From: Magnolia sinica
Lineage: Eukaryota > Streptophyta > Magnoliopsida > Magnoliales > Magnoliaceae
Assembly: GCF_029962835.1 (NCBI RefSeq)
Contig: NC_080582.1
Coordinates: 14,578,032 to 14,642,031, forward strand
DNA: 64,000 bases
Direction of reading: 5' to 3'
Shown here: positions 13,826 through 24,284 of the stretch, in pieces
How positions within the stretch are numbered: the first letter of the stretch is position 1
Layout of the letters: every line of letters begins with the position of its first letter
Position numbers and translations under genes: made by a program
Notes under the pieces: generated by a model
Database searches by the model: none
What the model saw: only the letters and a program-made list of their open reading frames with translations
Told to the model about the DNA's origin: nothing

Positions 13826-15216
13826 ATTTAACTTTTCAATGAATCAATAGTTGGGGGTTGTGCAGGAAGCATCCCCTTTTCTATAACCGTTATACGTGAA
13901 TCCATCTTTTGCATAAAATCTCGCATTGCCTGGGTTAGCTGTTGCATAGAATTTTGAACCGGTTCTTTTTGAGGTTTCCCTTGATTTGGATTTTGATTGA
14001 AGAAACTTTGAGGGGTAGCAGTTTGTCCATTTCTCCAACTAAAGTTTGGATGATTTTTCCAACCAGGATTGTACGTAATAGAGGTCGGTCCATTGAAAGG
14101 TCTTTGATAGGTATTTATGGCATTGGTTTGTTCATTCAACACTTCTCGAAAGGCGGGTATCGTAGGACAGTTTTCAGTTGTATGAATGTTGCAATCACAG
14201 ATGCCGCAAACACTTTCATTAACCTTATCCTTCTTTCCTTTCATGGCCTCAACTTTTCTTATGAGCGTAGTCACTTTATACTTGAGATCATCCTCTTCTT
14301 TCAAGAGATACAATCCACCTTTCTCCTTAGATTGAGTCGGCCTAGACGTGGTGTTCAATTTTGGGTAATAATCCCATGATTGTGTTTTTTCAGCAAGACT
14401 ATCAAGGTAATCCCATACCTCGTCGACATTTTTATTAATGAATTCTCCATTACACATTGTCTCGACCATTTGGCGCATAGAAGATGTCAGTCCATCATAG
14501 AAAAAATTTGTAATGCGCCATGTTTCAAAGCCGTGTTGTGGGCATGAACTGACCAAATCCTTGAACCTTTCCCAACATTGGTAAAATGTTTCATCCTCCT
14601 TTTGGGTGAAGTTCATGATTGCTTTTCTAATGGTAATCGTTTTATGATGTGGAAAAAATTTCTTTATAAATTCCCTTTGCATATCATTCCATGTGCTAAT
14701 GGATCTAGGACACAGTGAATGTAACCACGTCTTAGCCTTCTCCTTCAAGGAAAAAGGAAAGAGCTTCAGGCTGACTGTGTCCTTAGACACATTTTGAAAA
14801 TATAAAGTGGCTATGATCTCATCAAACTCTTTCAAATGTAGATATGGTTCTTCAGATTCAAGCCTATGGAACTTAGAAAGGAGTTGGATAACCCCTGGCT
14901 CGATGTCCATATGTCCTATATTTTCAGGAAAAATCATGCATGAGGGTGTACTCACCCCCGCTGGTTGTAAATAATCTCATAAACTACGAGGCGGGGGTGC
15001 TTGATGCACCTCATTCTCATCCTGAATGTCTTCTACCCTAGGTTGGGGTAGAAGAGGTTGGTTTTTAGCCATCATTTCAATTAACTCAGGGGATTTCGAG
15101 TGGTGTCTAGTCTTGCGATGGATAGTTAACCCCTCAACCAATCCTCCTTCAGTCAGGAGTTGTCGAGTGTTGTCACGGGCCCACTTGGGCATGAAACACT
15201 CGCAGCCTTCAATCAA
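13826..15216 (-). pseudogene. Athila-like gag (truncated, one nonsense codon)
   Basis: This encodes the capsid/nucleocapsid polyprotein of the minus-strand element. The N-terminal part (15216-14977) ends in a TGA where CGA would be expected. The rest reads on from 14955, with a retrotransposon gag domain (AKTWLHSL, ISTWNDMQREFIKKFFP, WERFKDL) and a CCHC zinc knuckle C-x2-C-x4-H-x4-C at CGICDCNIHTTENC. The frame ends within 5 bp of LTR position 13821, so the 3' part of gag and everything up to mid-pol has been removed at that junction. Confidence 0.88.
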
Positions 15217-15229
15217 ATTCGAAACCTAA

Positions 15230-16010
15230 TCCTAAGAAAGGAAAAGAAAATCTAAAAAGAAAGAGAGGGTTGGAAAGAAGTTACCAAATTGGAGTCCCTA
15301 AGTTAAAAACCTGTAAAAGAAAACAAAACAAGTCAGTTTCTAAAGAGAAGGTCTAGAATTAGAAAATCCTTAAAAAGAAAGATAGAAGTAAACTAGTTTC
15401 TAAAAGAAGAAATTCCTAAAGGAAAGTGGAAATTTCTAAAATAAATTAGGAAAGTCCTAAACTAGAAAGTAAGTTACTAAAACAGATCTGAAAAATTGAA
15501 AGTAGAGAAAGAACTTACCGAATTAGAAATTTCTATCTTAAAAGCCTACAAAATAGGAAAGTTAGTTTCTAAAAAAAAAAAGTCTACAAGTAGAAAATTT
15601 CTAAAAATAAAATTAGGAAACAAAGTTAGATTCTAAAAGAGTTAGAATTAAAAAGTTACTAAAAATAAAAAATAGAAAGTTAGTTTCTAAAATTAGAAAG
15701 AATTTCTAAAAAGGGAAATAACTAACCTAGTTTCTAAAAACAAAAAAAGGAAAGTTTCTAAAAATAAACTATTTCCTAAAAATAGAAAACTACTAGAAAT
15801 AGAAAATTTCTAAAACTCAAGCCCTAATTCTAAAAATAGAAAAAGTAGAGGAATTAGAAAAGGATTACCAATTTAGAAGTTTATGTCAGGATCCTACAAA
15901 ACAGGAAACAAAATAGTTCTAGAAATCAAATAGAAATAAAAATCTAAAACTAAAGTTAGTAAAATCCAAATCTCAAACTAATTCTAAAACTAATTAATTT
16001 CAAAGAATCG
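15230..16010 (-). other. A-rich leader of Athila-like element
   Basis: About 780 bp between the primer site and gag, made of degenerate repeats of the phrase tttctaaaa or agaaatttct with spacer variation. No coding. A very similar low-complexity leader occurs in the unrelated chromodomain element at 23780-24130. Confidence 0.75.
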
Positions 16011-16020
16011 AAACCGTCAA

Positions 16021-16038
16021 TCCCTGGCAACGGCGCCA
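16021..16038 (-). other. Primer-binding site, tRNA-Asp type
   Basis: On the minus strand the 18-mer TGGCGCCGTTGCCAGGGA starts six bases inside the 5' LTR end at 16045. This is the classic plant tRNA-Asp complementary primer site of Athila-type elements, with one mismatch-like A. Confidence 0.85.
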
Positions 16039-16044
16039 AAAACT

Positions 16045-18158
16045 TGTTCACTCCCCAAGTATAGGGTTGTAATGTAGTAATAAACTCAGTGAGACCGAGG
16101 TCGAATCCCAAGAGACTGAAACCTGTACGTAATCTGAAACTCACTAGAACTAGAACTAGATTAAGATGAAATCTAAATCGAATGATTTTGAGGAATAATA
16201 GTGAAATACTGATCTAAAACTTAAGAAATTCAGAGGAAAGAAACTAGGGATTCAGAGGATCTACTTATAGAGATCAGGGAGATCTTATGCCTGCATCAGA
16301 AACTCAATTGGACTTAAAGCCCATCTTCATCCAGTTGAAGGGTGTAATCATGAAAATTAGACAGAACTTCCGTTGATATAGTTTTTAAGAGATGGAAGGT
16401 ATATGAATTAGAATGGATTCCATCACCAAACCATGCCCAGGAGACAAAGTCAACAACAAAATTAAACTAATTACCAACCAAACAACATGATATGAAGGTT
16501 AGAAAGGGTACCGACATCCAACCATGCCTAGGAGATGATGGCGAACAATAGGGCTTCCTGACATCATAATCAAAATAATGAAAAAGAAATAATTAAAGCC
16601 ATCGTAGACCCATTGTAATTTCAGTCACAACAGACCATTAAAAACTAAAAATATTCCCATAATAAAATTAAATCAAAATCCATTCAATCTAAACAAAAGG
16701 CACACGAATAAATTCTCCCATCACGCTACAAGCTTCACCTCTTAGCCCTAGCTAAGAGGTTTAGCCTAGCATGGTCATGCTAAAACCAAGGAAAAACATA
16801 AAAATAAAAAATAAAATCTAACTCTACTGTCTCTCTCTTATACGTGCAAGCCAACTTCTCGGCCGTGGAATGCCCTCCTTCCTCACTTCTTTCTCTCTCC
16901 TTCTTATAAGCAGCCGAGAGTCGGTCAGTTGGGAGTGCGTAAGGAAGAGACTTTCTGCAGCAGTAGGCGGTGAAGAACCTACGCAGGAGACAACCAAGTC
17001 GGTGCGGAAACTTCCTTTCCGAAGCATAGCCGCGTACACATCTGGACCAAAGTTGCTGGTTCATCTTCCTTCTTTTCCTTTAAAAAGACAACGTGACGTT
17101 TTTAGATGAGCTATAATATGGATGGCCTGGATCAGCCATATGTCAACGATGGTGGCCCACCTGGATCGACCGCAGGTCACATGCATAAACAGGGCCTGCA
17201 CGTCTTGCACTGTGCTGTTGGTGGGGCCCACTGTTGATTTTTACGGGAAAATCCAAGCCGTCCATTAGATGTAGGATGAAAAACCAACTAGAAATGGATG
17301 GTTTCGGCTGTCTCTTGATGCGGTCCACCTGATCTATTGTTTGGTGATGATTCGACCCTTCAGCGAGCAAGAGAGCAGATTCTGACGGGTCTTGGGCCAA
17401 GATCTTCTAAGGTGCGGTCGATTTCTCCTCTTGAGTGCATTGGATGGATCGGATCAGCCTTCCAGATGATGAAGGTGGGCCATGCATCCTGCCAACGGAC
17501 GTCCGTGCGTAACGAGAAAACAGAGACTCGTTTCTCTGTTTAAGGAAAGTCGGTCAAACCGACTCTGACCAAACGCAGTGGTCCGGTGCACTTCCAGTGC
17601 ATGTACACGGTGCACACACCTCACGTATGTGGGTCCCAATGTGATGTTTATGAGAAATCCTCTCCATCCATTCCATCTCTTACCTCATATAATGGGTTGA
17701 GTCCAAATTCGAAGCACGTCAAGATCACAAGTGGGTCCCGGATTGAAAATTCATGGTCTGATCTGACCATTGGGCCACTTCCAAAGGGATCCAATGGCTG
17801 AAATTTGACTTTTACGGTTAATTTATGGTCCTTAGGCCATATATACAGTTTCAAGCCAATCGGATGGTGGGAAACCCAGTGATCTCGCATTCTGGACATC
17901 TTTTAGGCCACTTGAGCTTCAGTTTCTTGATTTTCTCGGATCTCTGGCATGTAAATCCGTCGATCTTGTTCCCTTTGAGTCCATCCCTTGCCTTGGTGAA
18001 TTCTGAGGGTCAAATCTGTGCTTTGAGCACTTATTTCAGTCCAAGCTTGTGAATTCACCTTGCACAACAAACACGATTAAAATAGACCATTAAGCAGTAC
18101 TATGTTCGTAAATCTAGGCAATAACTGGGGTCTGATATGCAATATTTGATCCTCAACA
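16045..18158 (-). repeat. Athila-like 5' LTR (right outer LTR)
   Basis: Its 2114 bp keep TG...CA ends (tgttcactcc ... cctcaaca). It is followed by the target-site copy actgc and then by the right part of duplication unit beta. The small open frames within it duplicate those of the left LTR and are not genes. Confidence 0.92.
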
Positions 18159-19111
18159 ACTGCACATCATAAGTTCCTTTGTATAGGGTCCTAAACTCTG
18201 CCCCGTTTGACAAAAGTGATGCAACTATATTCAAAATCAGCTCATATAATATAAATCTTAAAAGACATGTATGAAAACACAATCAATACATTCAAAAGCC
18301 AAACTTGTCCTTCACTATATAGTGCATATATTGAAAATATATATATTTAAAATTATATTTATAATTTTAACATTTTTTTTTGAAGTAAATAAAAAAGTGC
18401 AGCTGATGTTAGACCAGCACTCATAAGTACATAACATCTGGTCAATGTAAAAATGAACGTTTACAGCTGTAAGTGCGTATCATAACCCAAGTGTAAAACT
18501 AAATATCACAAGAAAACAAAAAACTTGTGTGCTCAATCACATCTTACACAACAAGCAAAGCTAATAAGAGAATTTTCAGGTGCAAACTAGGGCTGATTGT
18601 TCAAATTATCCTCTGATTCACCCATGATCCCACAAAACAAAATCACAACTGAAATGGATAGTCAAGAAAGAAAACCAATCATAAATCCAGAAATTACAGA
18701 ATTTTTATTTTTTAAAAAAAAAAACACTTAGCCCTTTGTTTATTCTAATCAAAGCCGTATATTTTTTACAAGTGGAAAACACTAAATAAGCCCTGAATAA
18801 GTATTGTAGTCTGATACTGTAGCATTCTATGTAGCAGAGGATCAGCAGATTTACTAAATTTGTAGAGACTGAATTAGAGACTAGAGAAGATTCGCTCACC
18901 AATCAGTAAAACACAATTTGATGATCACAACCCTAGCCTTTCTCTATCTACCTCTTACTACAGGGCATTAAAATGGTAATTGACCTAGTTACTTGATCCT
19001 AGACCATCACTAGAGGCAGCTGCTTGGGAACTATATTGCATCTAAGCACAGCTAGGCTGGGGTGCCTACACCTATGTAGATCCAGGAAAGATGTCCAACC
19101 TGTAATCTGTA
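18159..19111. repeat. Segmental duplication unit, copy beta, right part
   Basis: It resumes exactly where 3944 left off. In gamma the two flanks are contiguous ('actacacgtcataag' at 44096-44110; here 'actgcacatcataag'). Colinearity with gamma ends after 'gatgtccaacctgtaa' (19094-19109; 45016-45031). Confidence 0.88.
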
Positions 19112-20336
19112 AATCAGCCTTCAAAGACTCTCACCTGATTTTTCCACTCTAATTACAAGTTAAATGGGTGAAATCAGAATTTCCCCATTTTTCCCAATTT
19201 AAAAATCAAAGGTTAAAATCCATAATTGAATATGCAAAACATACAAAATCATGGATTACTAACTTTACTACACAAATTCCAACCAATTTAAATTGGAAAA
19301 AAACTTATCGATTGAGTTTCTGGGACCACATGCTCACCAATTTTGATTTATGAATCCAAATCTTCTTTTCTCTCCAAACAAATGAAAAGGATTTGTCAAG
19401 ATCTCCTTAACAACATAATCCTAGCAAAAAAGTTTAGAAAAAATCATTTTTTGCGGATTTTTGGTGAAGTTTTCAAATTTTTTCACAGTAAGACCGACGC
19501 AAGTGCGATATCGCTGATACGTGTGATATATATTGATGATAACAAGAAACTTATAACAACGAATTTTAGAATATCGTAATGCATCGAGATATCATCGATA
19601 CATTAATCGATACTCTTAAGTTCCCCAACTACAACCCCATTTTGTATCAGCACTGTGGGACATCGATATTATTAACCAATATATAGCCCATACTGGGAAT
19701 GTTGCAATCACTGGATATGAGAAAAGGGAATAGGATAACAAATCCTACTCTCCCTACACATGCCAATGTGAAACGTGTGCAAGATCTGAGCCATTTATAA
19801 GGTGAGCCCAGTATGTACTAGGCTGATCTGGTCAGCATGGGGAACACCGATTTGTCAAACATGGTTGGGTCCATCCTGATTAGCCATCCATTTCTTCGGG
19901 TGACCACCTGACAACAGAACCCACCAGATAAATGGCATGGATGTCAGACATTCCAGTACTGGAACATATGCAGTGTGGAATCCAAATCCTACTCCAGGGG
20001 TAAGACATCACATTCCTTCCATATAATGGAGATGAAATAATAATGTGCAGCTAGAATCAGTCATGGTTTACTCCATAATGAACTGATGAACAAGTAAAGG
20101 ACATGCCTACCTCTAGTATTCCATTTAACCACTCTGCTGAAATCGGAAGCTTCAGGGAAGTAACAAGCTTGATCGCACCCCTCGGCTACTTGTAACAGTA
20201 GTCCGGCAAGTTCCATAGCACTTTGTCACCTGAAATAACAACTCATCCAGTCAAGAACAGCTTTCATATCATGAGCCCAGAAGGATCGTTCATTTTCCAT
20301 TGTGAAATCTTTAATCTTTAATCTTTAAATTCTTAC
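19112..20336. other. Intergenic, no clear gene
   Basis: AT-rich DNA with a 'cgatatcatcgatac' style dispersed repeat (19500-19640) that also appears near 43880 and 46030. On the minus strand a block at about 20230-20120 follows an acceptor-like 'gttatttcag' and has a donor-like 'gaggtaggc'. It is open only in a frame with a stop right after the acceptor, so I do not call it as an exon. Confidence 0.5.
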
Positions 20337-20452
20337 TGTTGCAGCAGCTGGGATAAGCCTTAAGATGTGTCTGTCAAGCGCTGCTTCCATGTTGAAAGCC
20401 TCATCATCTAGTACTGTGGTATCTACTTCTGTCTTCAATCTTTCTCTTGAAT
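20337..20452 (-). CDS. Candidate isolated exon of an unrecognised gene
   Basis: Minus-strand block of 116 nt with an acceptor (ccacctcgcag) and a donor (ACA then gtaaga). One frame is open and protein-like, with RERLKTEVDTTVLDDEAF and then ALDRHILRLIPAAAT. I do not recognise the family. It sits 150 bp from the left LTR of the copia element. A second exon-like block lies 258 bp beyond the right LTR on the same strand (30956-31072), so the copia element may sit in an intron. The exon phases do not fit directly (phase 1 needed here, phase 0 offered there), so an exon is missing or this is a relic. Confidence 0.35.
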
Positions 20453-20601
20453 CTGCGAGGTGGTTTGAATACCCAACAGATTAATAACTTAGCTAGAGCT
20501 TTGCTACATGCACACATGCATCTCCCAATGCTAAACAAGCACCACACATGGCACATGTATATAACTCCAAGCCACTCATTAGGTAGATCCTGCAGTGAAT
20601 G

Positions 20602-20774
20602 TGTTAGACAGGCTCACATACCTTGTTTAGCTAGTATACCTTGTATAGTTCATTTCCATAAGTAGAAGATTCTAATTTTATTATTTTCCTTGTATAGATG
20701 ACTGTAATCTCTATATATTCAACCTCTTTGGGTTGTCTCAAATACAGAAAAGCTTCAGCTCCTCTCGGCTTTCA
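20602..20774 (+). repeat. Copia 5' LTR
   Basis: Starts tgttagacaggctc and ends ctctcggctttca. It differs from the 3' LTR at only a handful of positions (tgtttagc versus tgtatagc, aagtag versus aggtag, ctcctc versus cttctc), which indicates a fairly recent insertion despite many nonsense codons inside. Confidence 0.95.
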
Positions 20775-20786
20775 TGGTATCAGAGC
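20775..20786 (+). other. Primer-binding site, tRNA-iMet type
   Basis: tggtatcagagc abuts the LTR end without a spacer. Confidence 0.9.
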
Positions 20787-20988
20787 TTCCCTGATCCGAA
20801 ACCGCTCCTGCGTCGTTCGGTCACCACCCCTGCTGTGTCGTCCTCCATCCCTGCTACGTTTGGTCACTGTCCCTGCTCGTTTGACCGCCCTGCGTCGTCC
20901 GGCCGCCCCTGCTGCAATGTCCGGCCATCCCTACTGTGTCCGACCACTATCCCTGCTTGTCCGACCACCCCTGTGTCGTCCGACCGCC
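20787..20988 (+). repeat. C-rich imperfect repeats in copia leader
   Basis: The leader carries several degenerate ~24-27 bp repeats of the type cgtccgaccacccctgctg. It resumes at 25501 after the gypsy insertion with related cgtccgaaccctgttg repeats. Not coding in the element's frame. Confidence 0.6.
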
Positions 20989-22199
20989 TGATGCAGGACA
21001 TGGAAAATTAAATATGATATGCAAGATTTCAGGCTTAGATCCTACCAATTCAGAAACAATTATAAAAATTCCACGTCCCACATGAAAATCCAAACATACA
21101 ATTAAAAAGGGGAATCTATGCGGGTCCAAGCCGACACAGGCTAGGACTGGACCAATAAAAATTATAAACCAAACGATGTCAAAGGGAAATAAAATCAACT
21201 ACTCATGCATAAAAATTAGTCCCTAATCTAAGGGATTCCCTAATTTCAATTCAAGGAACTCTAAGGTGATAAAAAGGGGCAAATCAATTAGGGATCATGT
21301 AATCTAGGATTAGGATTCATGAAAAACGGCTATGAGAGGATAAAAGAGGATAAAAACTTGAGTCAAAAGATGATCCCGCGTGTGGACAGCAACAATGGCC
21401 CAGACGGACGTGCGTGTGATCCCGGCCGCACGTGTGGTGGGCCTACTATTCAGAAAAAGGCCACCTGGGCCCTAGTTGGCCAGGGATGGACTCCAAAACC
21501 CCCAAATCTCAGCTCGATCCGATGTACGGTTTGTGCGTGGTGCTCCGCCGAAGTTTCAGCTCGCCTGCGGGCTGAAATCTGGAAACATGTTGTAATGAAG
21601 AAATCTGATGAAATAAAAGGACAAATTCGAAGTACGGATGGTGGGGGAAGATGGAAAAAAAGATGATGAAAGATGGAGGTGAATTGGGATCGATGTGGCT
21701 TCGCACCACGGTAGTTAGTCCTTCGAAAAGGGAGGGCTTCGCATCCACTTTTGAATTCTTCCACAACTCACAAAGAGAGTAGAAAAATAAAGTAAGAATT
21801 TTTTATTAACTTCAATGAATGAAAAGAATTACAAGGGGTGCCTATTTATAAGGAGAACCCTATACCCAAAAACTCGCACCATGTGCGACACCTATTACTT
21901 GGCGATGAAGTAAACTAAAATAAAAACCAAACAAGGAAATCTAAAGCGTTCACGATGTTCTAAATAATAACAATAAGCAAAACCTAAAATATAAAACCAA
22001 TCCAATGAGTGGGCCACGATCATGAGATCCTATGGTGGGCTTTTCTTGACTATCGGGCCACTTTTCTGAACCAAAACTTGACTTCTAGCTAGGAGGCTCT
22101 CTCTGGACGTCGTCATCGAGCCAGATCGATGGTGGGGTCCTCCTTCTACGTACGTACGTGCGTAGGGGGGCGGCGTGAGTGCGCGTGATGTCCCCATCA
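20989..22199 (-). repeat. Gypsy element 3' LTR
   Basis: It begins tgatgcaggacatgg and ends gatgtccccatca. The last ~115 bp of the pol reading frame are encoded inside it (to 22085). It closely matches 24285-25495. Confidence 0.93.
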
Positions 22200-23443
22200 A
22201 TTCTCCCCGGCTGCAAAGATTTCGCCACTGGCGAAATAAAACTCCTGAACCGCTTCAAGATGTCAGGATCAAGTCTCTGAAGCTCCTCCTCAGTGAGCCA
22301 CATGTTGTCTGAAGCTGGCTGTGACTTCCATTTAACCACGTACTTCTGAAACCCGCCGTCCGACGTTGAAACTATCTGATGGTCCAGGATATCCTCTATT
22401 TCCTTTTTGGGTGTGTGAAAGTTAGGTATGGGAGATAGAGGCTGGAAAAATGAGTCAGGAAGGATATGTATGGGTGGTAAAGGCTGGGAAGATGGGTCGG
22501 GACGGGTAGGTATGAGAGGTAGAGGCTGGGAACATGGGTCGGGACAGGTAGGTATGGAACGTAGAGGCTGGAAAAATGGGTTGGGAAGGATAGATATGGG
22601 AGGTAGAGGCTGGAAAAATGGGTTGGGAAGGATAGGTATGGGACGGAGAGGCTGGAAAAATGGGTCAGGAAGGGTAAGTATGAGAGGTAGAGGCTGGGAA
22701 GAAAGGTTAGAAAAAGTAGATATGGGAGGTAGAGGCTGGAAAAATAGGTTGGGAAGGGGCCATGGTTCAAGGGATAAATATGGGGAATCGGGATGGGTGG
22801 GCGAAGGGCCGGACAAAGTATCAGTGGTCCCCTGAAAAGTAACTAAATCCTCTACATTGGATGTGAAACTAATTTCCATGGAAGGTGGAAGATCTACCTC
22901 ATACACATTGAGACCATTTCGTTTTATAATTTTGACGGGTCCAGCGCTATACGCGTGTAACTTACGAACGACACTCGAAGGATACTGCTTGGGCCTGACG
23001 CAGACCATCACAGAGTCCCCAATATTGAATCCTTTGAAACATTTATACTGGTCTGCAGAAAATGTGCAATGTTCATTATTAGTCATGATCTTCTGCCTGA
23101 TTTCTTGATGCCATGAATGAATGTGATGCACAAAAGACTCTGCAGACTCTGATGGCCTATGGAACAGTGACATAGGGACAAGATCAATAAGTTTCCTAGG
23201 TTTATAATCAGTAACGACTTCATGAGGACTTAGACCTGTGGACCTATCGACAAAATTATTCAAAGTAAACTCGGTTGTAAGTATTACGGTGTCCCATGTT
23301 TTGGTGTGCTCTATATCCCTCCTAGGGGACTCATCTGGTAGATCATCAGGACAAACATCACGAAACTCATCCACTACCGGAATGACCTCAGTGGGTAACT
23401 CTACACTAACATCTGGGCACTCTCTCCAGTCACAAGGCTGCAC
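22085..23443 (-). CDS. Chimeric pol remnant with chromodomain (internal deletion fusion)
   Basis: A 452-codon open frame. Residues ~1-45 resemble the protease-to-RT linker and start of RT (EFRDVCPDDLP). At about residue 46-48 it jumps to the integrase core C-terminus (FVDRSTGLSPHEVV, KPRKLIDLVP) and the integrase tail (GDSVMV). Then comes a proline-rich block of eight 14-aa repeats (residues ~225-345) and a chromodomain (EIEDILDHQIV, YVVKWKS, MWLTEEEL). The last ~38 residues are encoded in the LTR, a layout known from plant chromoviruses. It is open although it lacks every catalytic core, so it could still express a chromodomain-integrase-tail protein. Expression is unknown. Confidence 0.8.
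   Translation of the reverse strand: MQPCDWRECPDVSVELPTEVIPVVDEFRDVCPDDLPDESPRRDIEHTKTWDTVILTTEFTLNNFVDRSTGLSPHEVVTDYKPRKLIDLVPMSLFHRPSESAESFVHHIHSWHQEIRQKIMTNNEHCTFSADQYKCFKGFNIGDSVMVCVRPKQYPSSVVRKLHAYSAGPVKIIKRNGLNVYEVDLPPSMEISFTSNVEDLVTFQGTTDTLSGPSPTHPDSPYLSLEPWPLPNLFFQPLPPISTFSNLSSQPLPLILTLPDPFFQPLRPIPILPNPFFQPLPPISILPNPFFQPLRSIPTCPDPCSQPLPLIPTRPDPSSQPLPPIHILPDSFFQPLSPIPNFHTPKKEIEDILDHQIVSTSDGGFQKYVVKWKSQPASDNMWLTEEELQRLDPDILKRFRSFISPVAKSLQPGRIDGDITRTHAAPLRTYVRRRRTPPSIWLDDDVQREPPS
22425..22765. repeat. 42-bp minisatellite inside the pol remnant, about eight units
   Basis: The period is 42 bp, keeping frame, built around 'gtagaggctggaaaaatggg'. It encodes 14-residue units of the kind FFQPLPPI plus variants. 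It separates the integrase tail from the chromodomain and also leaves the opposite strand open (22428-22835), which is a shadow. Confidence 0.9.
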
Positions 23444-23576
23444 ATGTTGTACTCCTCAAAATAGTGGTCTTGATGTCCCTCATGGGGTGGGTATACGGGT
23501 GCACGCCCATAACTGATTCCTTGGCCAACTCCATTCATTGGTCTATCCTTCAGGCCACCTGCCTGAGATTAGACAT

Positions 23577-23771
23577 CTATCCTATGGTGGGGTTTGTCCT
23601 GGCGATGGTCTTTAGTCGGGCAATGCGTTCATCAAGCTGCTCAAAGTATTGGTCTATTTCCAAGCGCTTAATCATAAACTCCAACTTCTGGGACAACTTG
23701 TTTAGTGACTCTTGCAATTGTTCCATGTTTAGTGTAGGGTGCCAACCAAATTTCCGCAATATAGTTGTCAA
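23577..23771 (-). pseudogene. Gag N-terminal remnant of the gypsy element
   Basis: A 64-codon frame with a heptad-like helical stretch (MEQLQESLNKLSQKLEF, IARLKTIA) lies directly after the A-rich leader, where gag should start. It is followed by stops and then the truncated pol. No capsid core or zinc knuckle is left. Confidence 0.55.
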
Positions 23772-23779
23772 AATAAAAG

Positions 23780-24130
23780 AATTTTTTTTTTTTTTTAAAG
23801 AATCGACCTAGTTTCTAAAAAATGAAAAAGGAAAGTTTCTAAAGAAACAAATTAGGAAAGCTTCTAAAAAAAAAAAAAAAAAAACAACCTAGTTTCTAAA
23901 GAAAAAGAAAAAAGGAAAGTTGCTAAAAATAGAAAGTAAGATAGTTTCTAAAAAAGAAAAAAGAAAGTAAATTAGTTTCTAAAAAAGAAAAAGGAAGGGA
24001 AATTAGTTTCTAAAAACAGATTAAGAAAGTTTCTAAAAAATTAGTTTATAAAAAAAAAAAAAGAGAGAAAAGGAAAGTTCCTAAACCTAGAAATAGAAAA
24101 CTAAGTTAATTTCTAAAATAATTCAAATAA
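23780..24130 (-). other. A-rich leader of the gypsy element
   Basis: Low-complexity repeats of the phrase agtttctaaaaa with poly-A runs of up to 18. It resembles the Athila leader at 15230-16010 although the two elements differ in primer tRNA and pol type. Confidence 0.75.
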
Positions 24131-24266
24131 GGGGATAACAAAAAATTTCAGCAGCTTATTTCAAGGTTTATGGACCTTTAAACAGCCATATATGATGAGA
24201 ATTGATGCGTAATGGACATAAACAACCAAACCCTAAACATGTAATGAATTCCCCTACAAGAACCCT

Positions 24267-24280
24267 AAGCTCTGATACCA
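24267..24280 (-). other. Primer-binding site, tRNA-iMet type
   Basis: On the minus strand TGGTATCAGAGCTT lies four bases inside the 5' LTR end at 24285. Confidence 0.88.
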
Positions 24281-24284
24281 AATT

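Larger units (their letters stand above)
3945..18158 (-). mobile_element. Composite Athila-like Ty3/gypsy LTR retrotransposon with three LTRs
   Basis: Outer LTRs at 3945-6065 and 16045-18158 lie in the same orientation. Flanking 5-bp target duplications are actac (3940-3944) and actgc (18159-18163, one substitution). The paralogous gamma copy has the uninterrupted site at 44095-44110. The minus-strand element runs: 5' LTR (right), tRNA-Asp primer site (16021-16038), A-rich leader, gag (15216-13826). Its 3' part is pol (8770-7335), a polypurine tract next to 6066 and the 3' LTR (left). Between the halves sits the 3' half of a second, plus-strand copy (8809-11703) with its own LTR (11704-13821). 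Protease and reverse transcriptase are absent from both, so the composite cannot move by itself. The Athila assignment rests on the tRNA-Asp primer site, the gag and integrase style, and the ~2.1 kb LTRs. Confidence 0.9.

Noticed and set aside
20120..20235. Minus-strand block MELAGLLLQVAEGC as a further exon
   Set aside because: Its frame has a stop right after the only good acceptor, and the phase-compatible frame gives no protein-like sequence beyond a stop at 26 codons.
22428..22835. 135-codon plus-strand glycine-rich frame (GRGW repeats)
   Set aside because: Opposite-strand shadow of the in-frame 42-bp minisatellite of the pol remnant.
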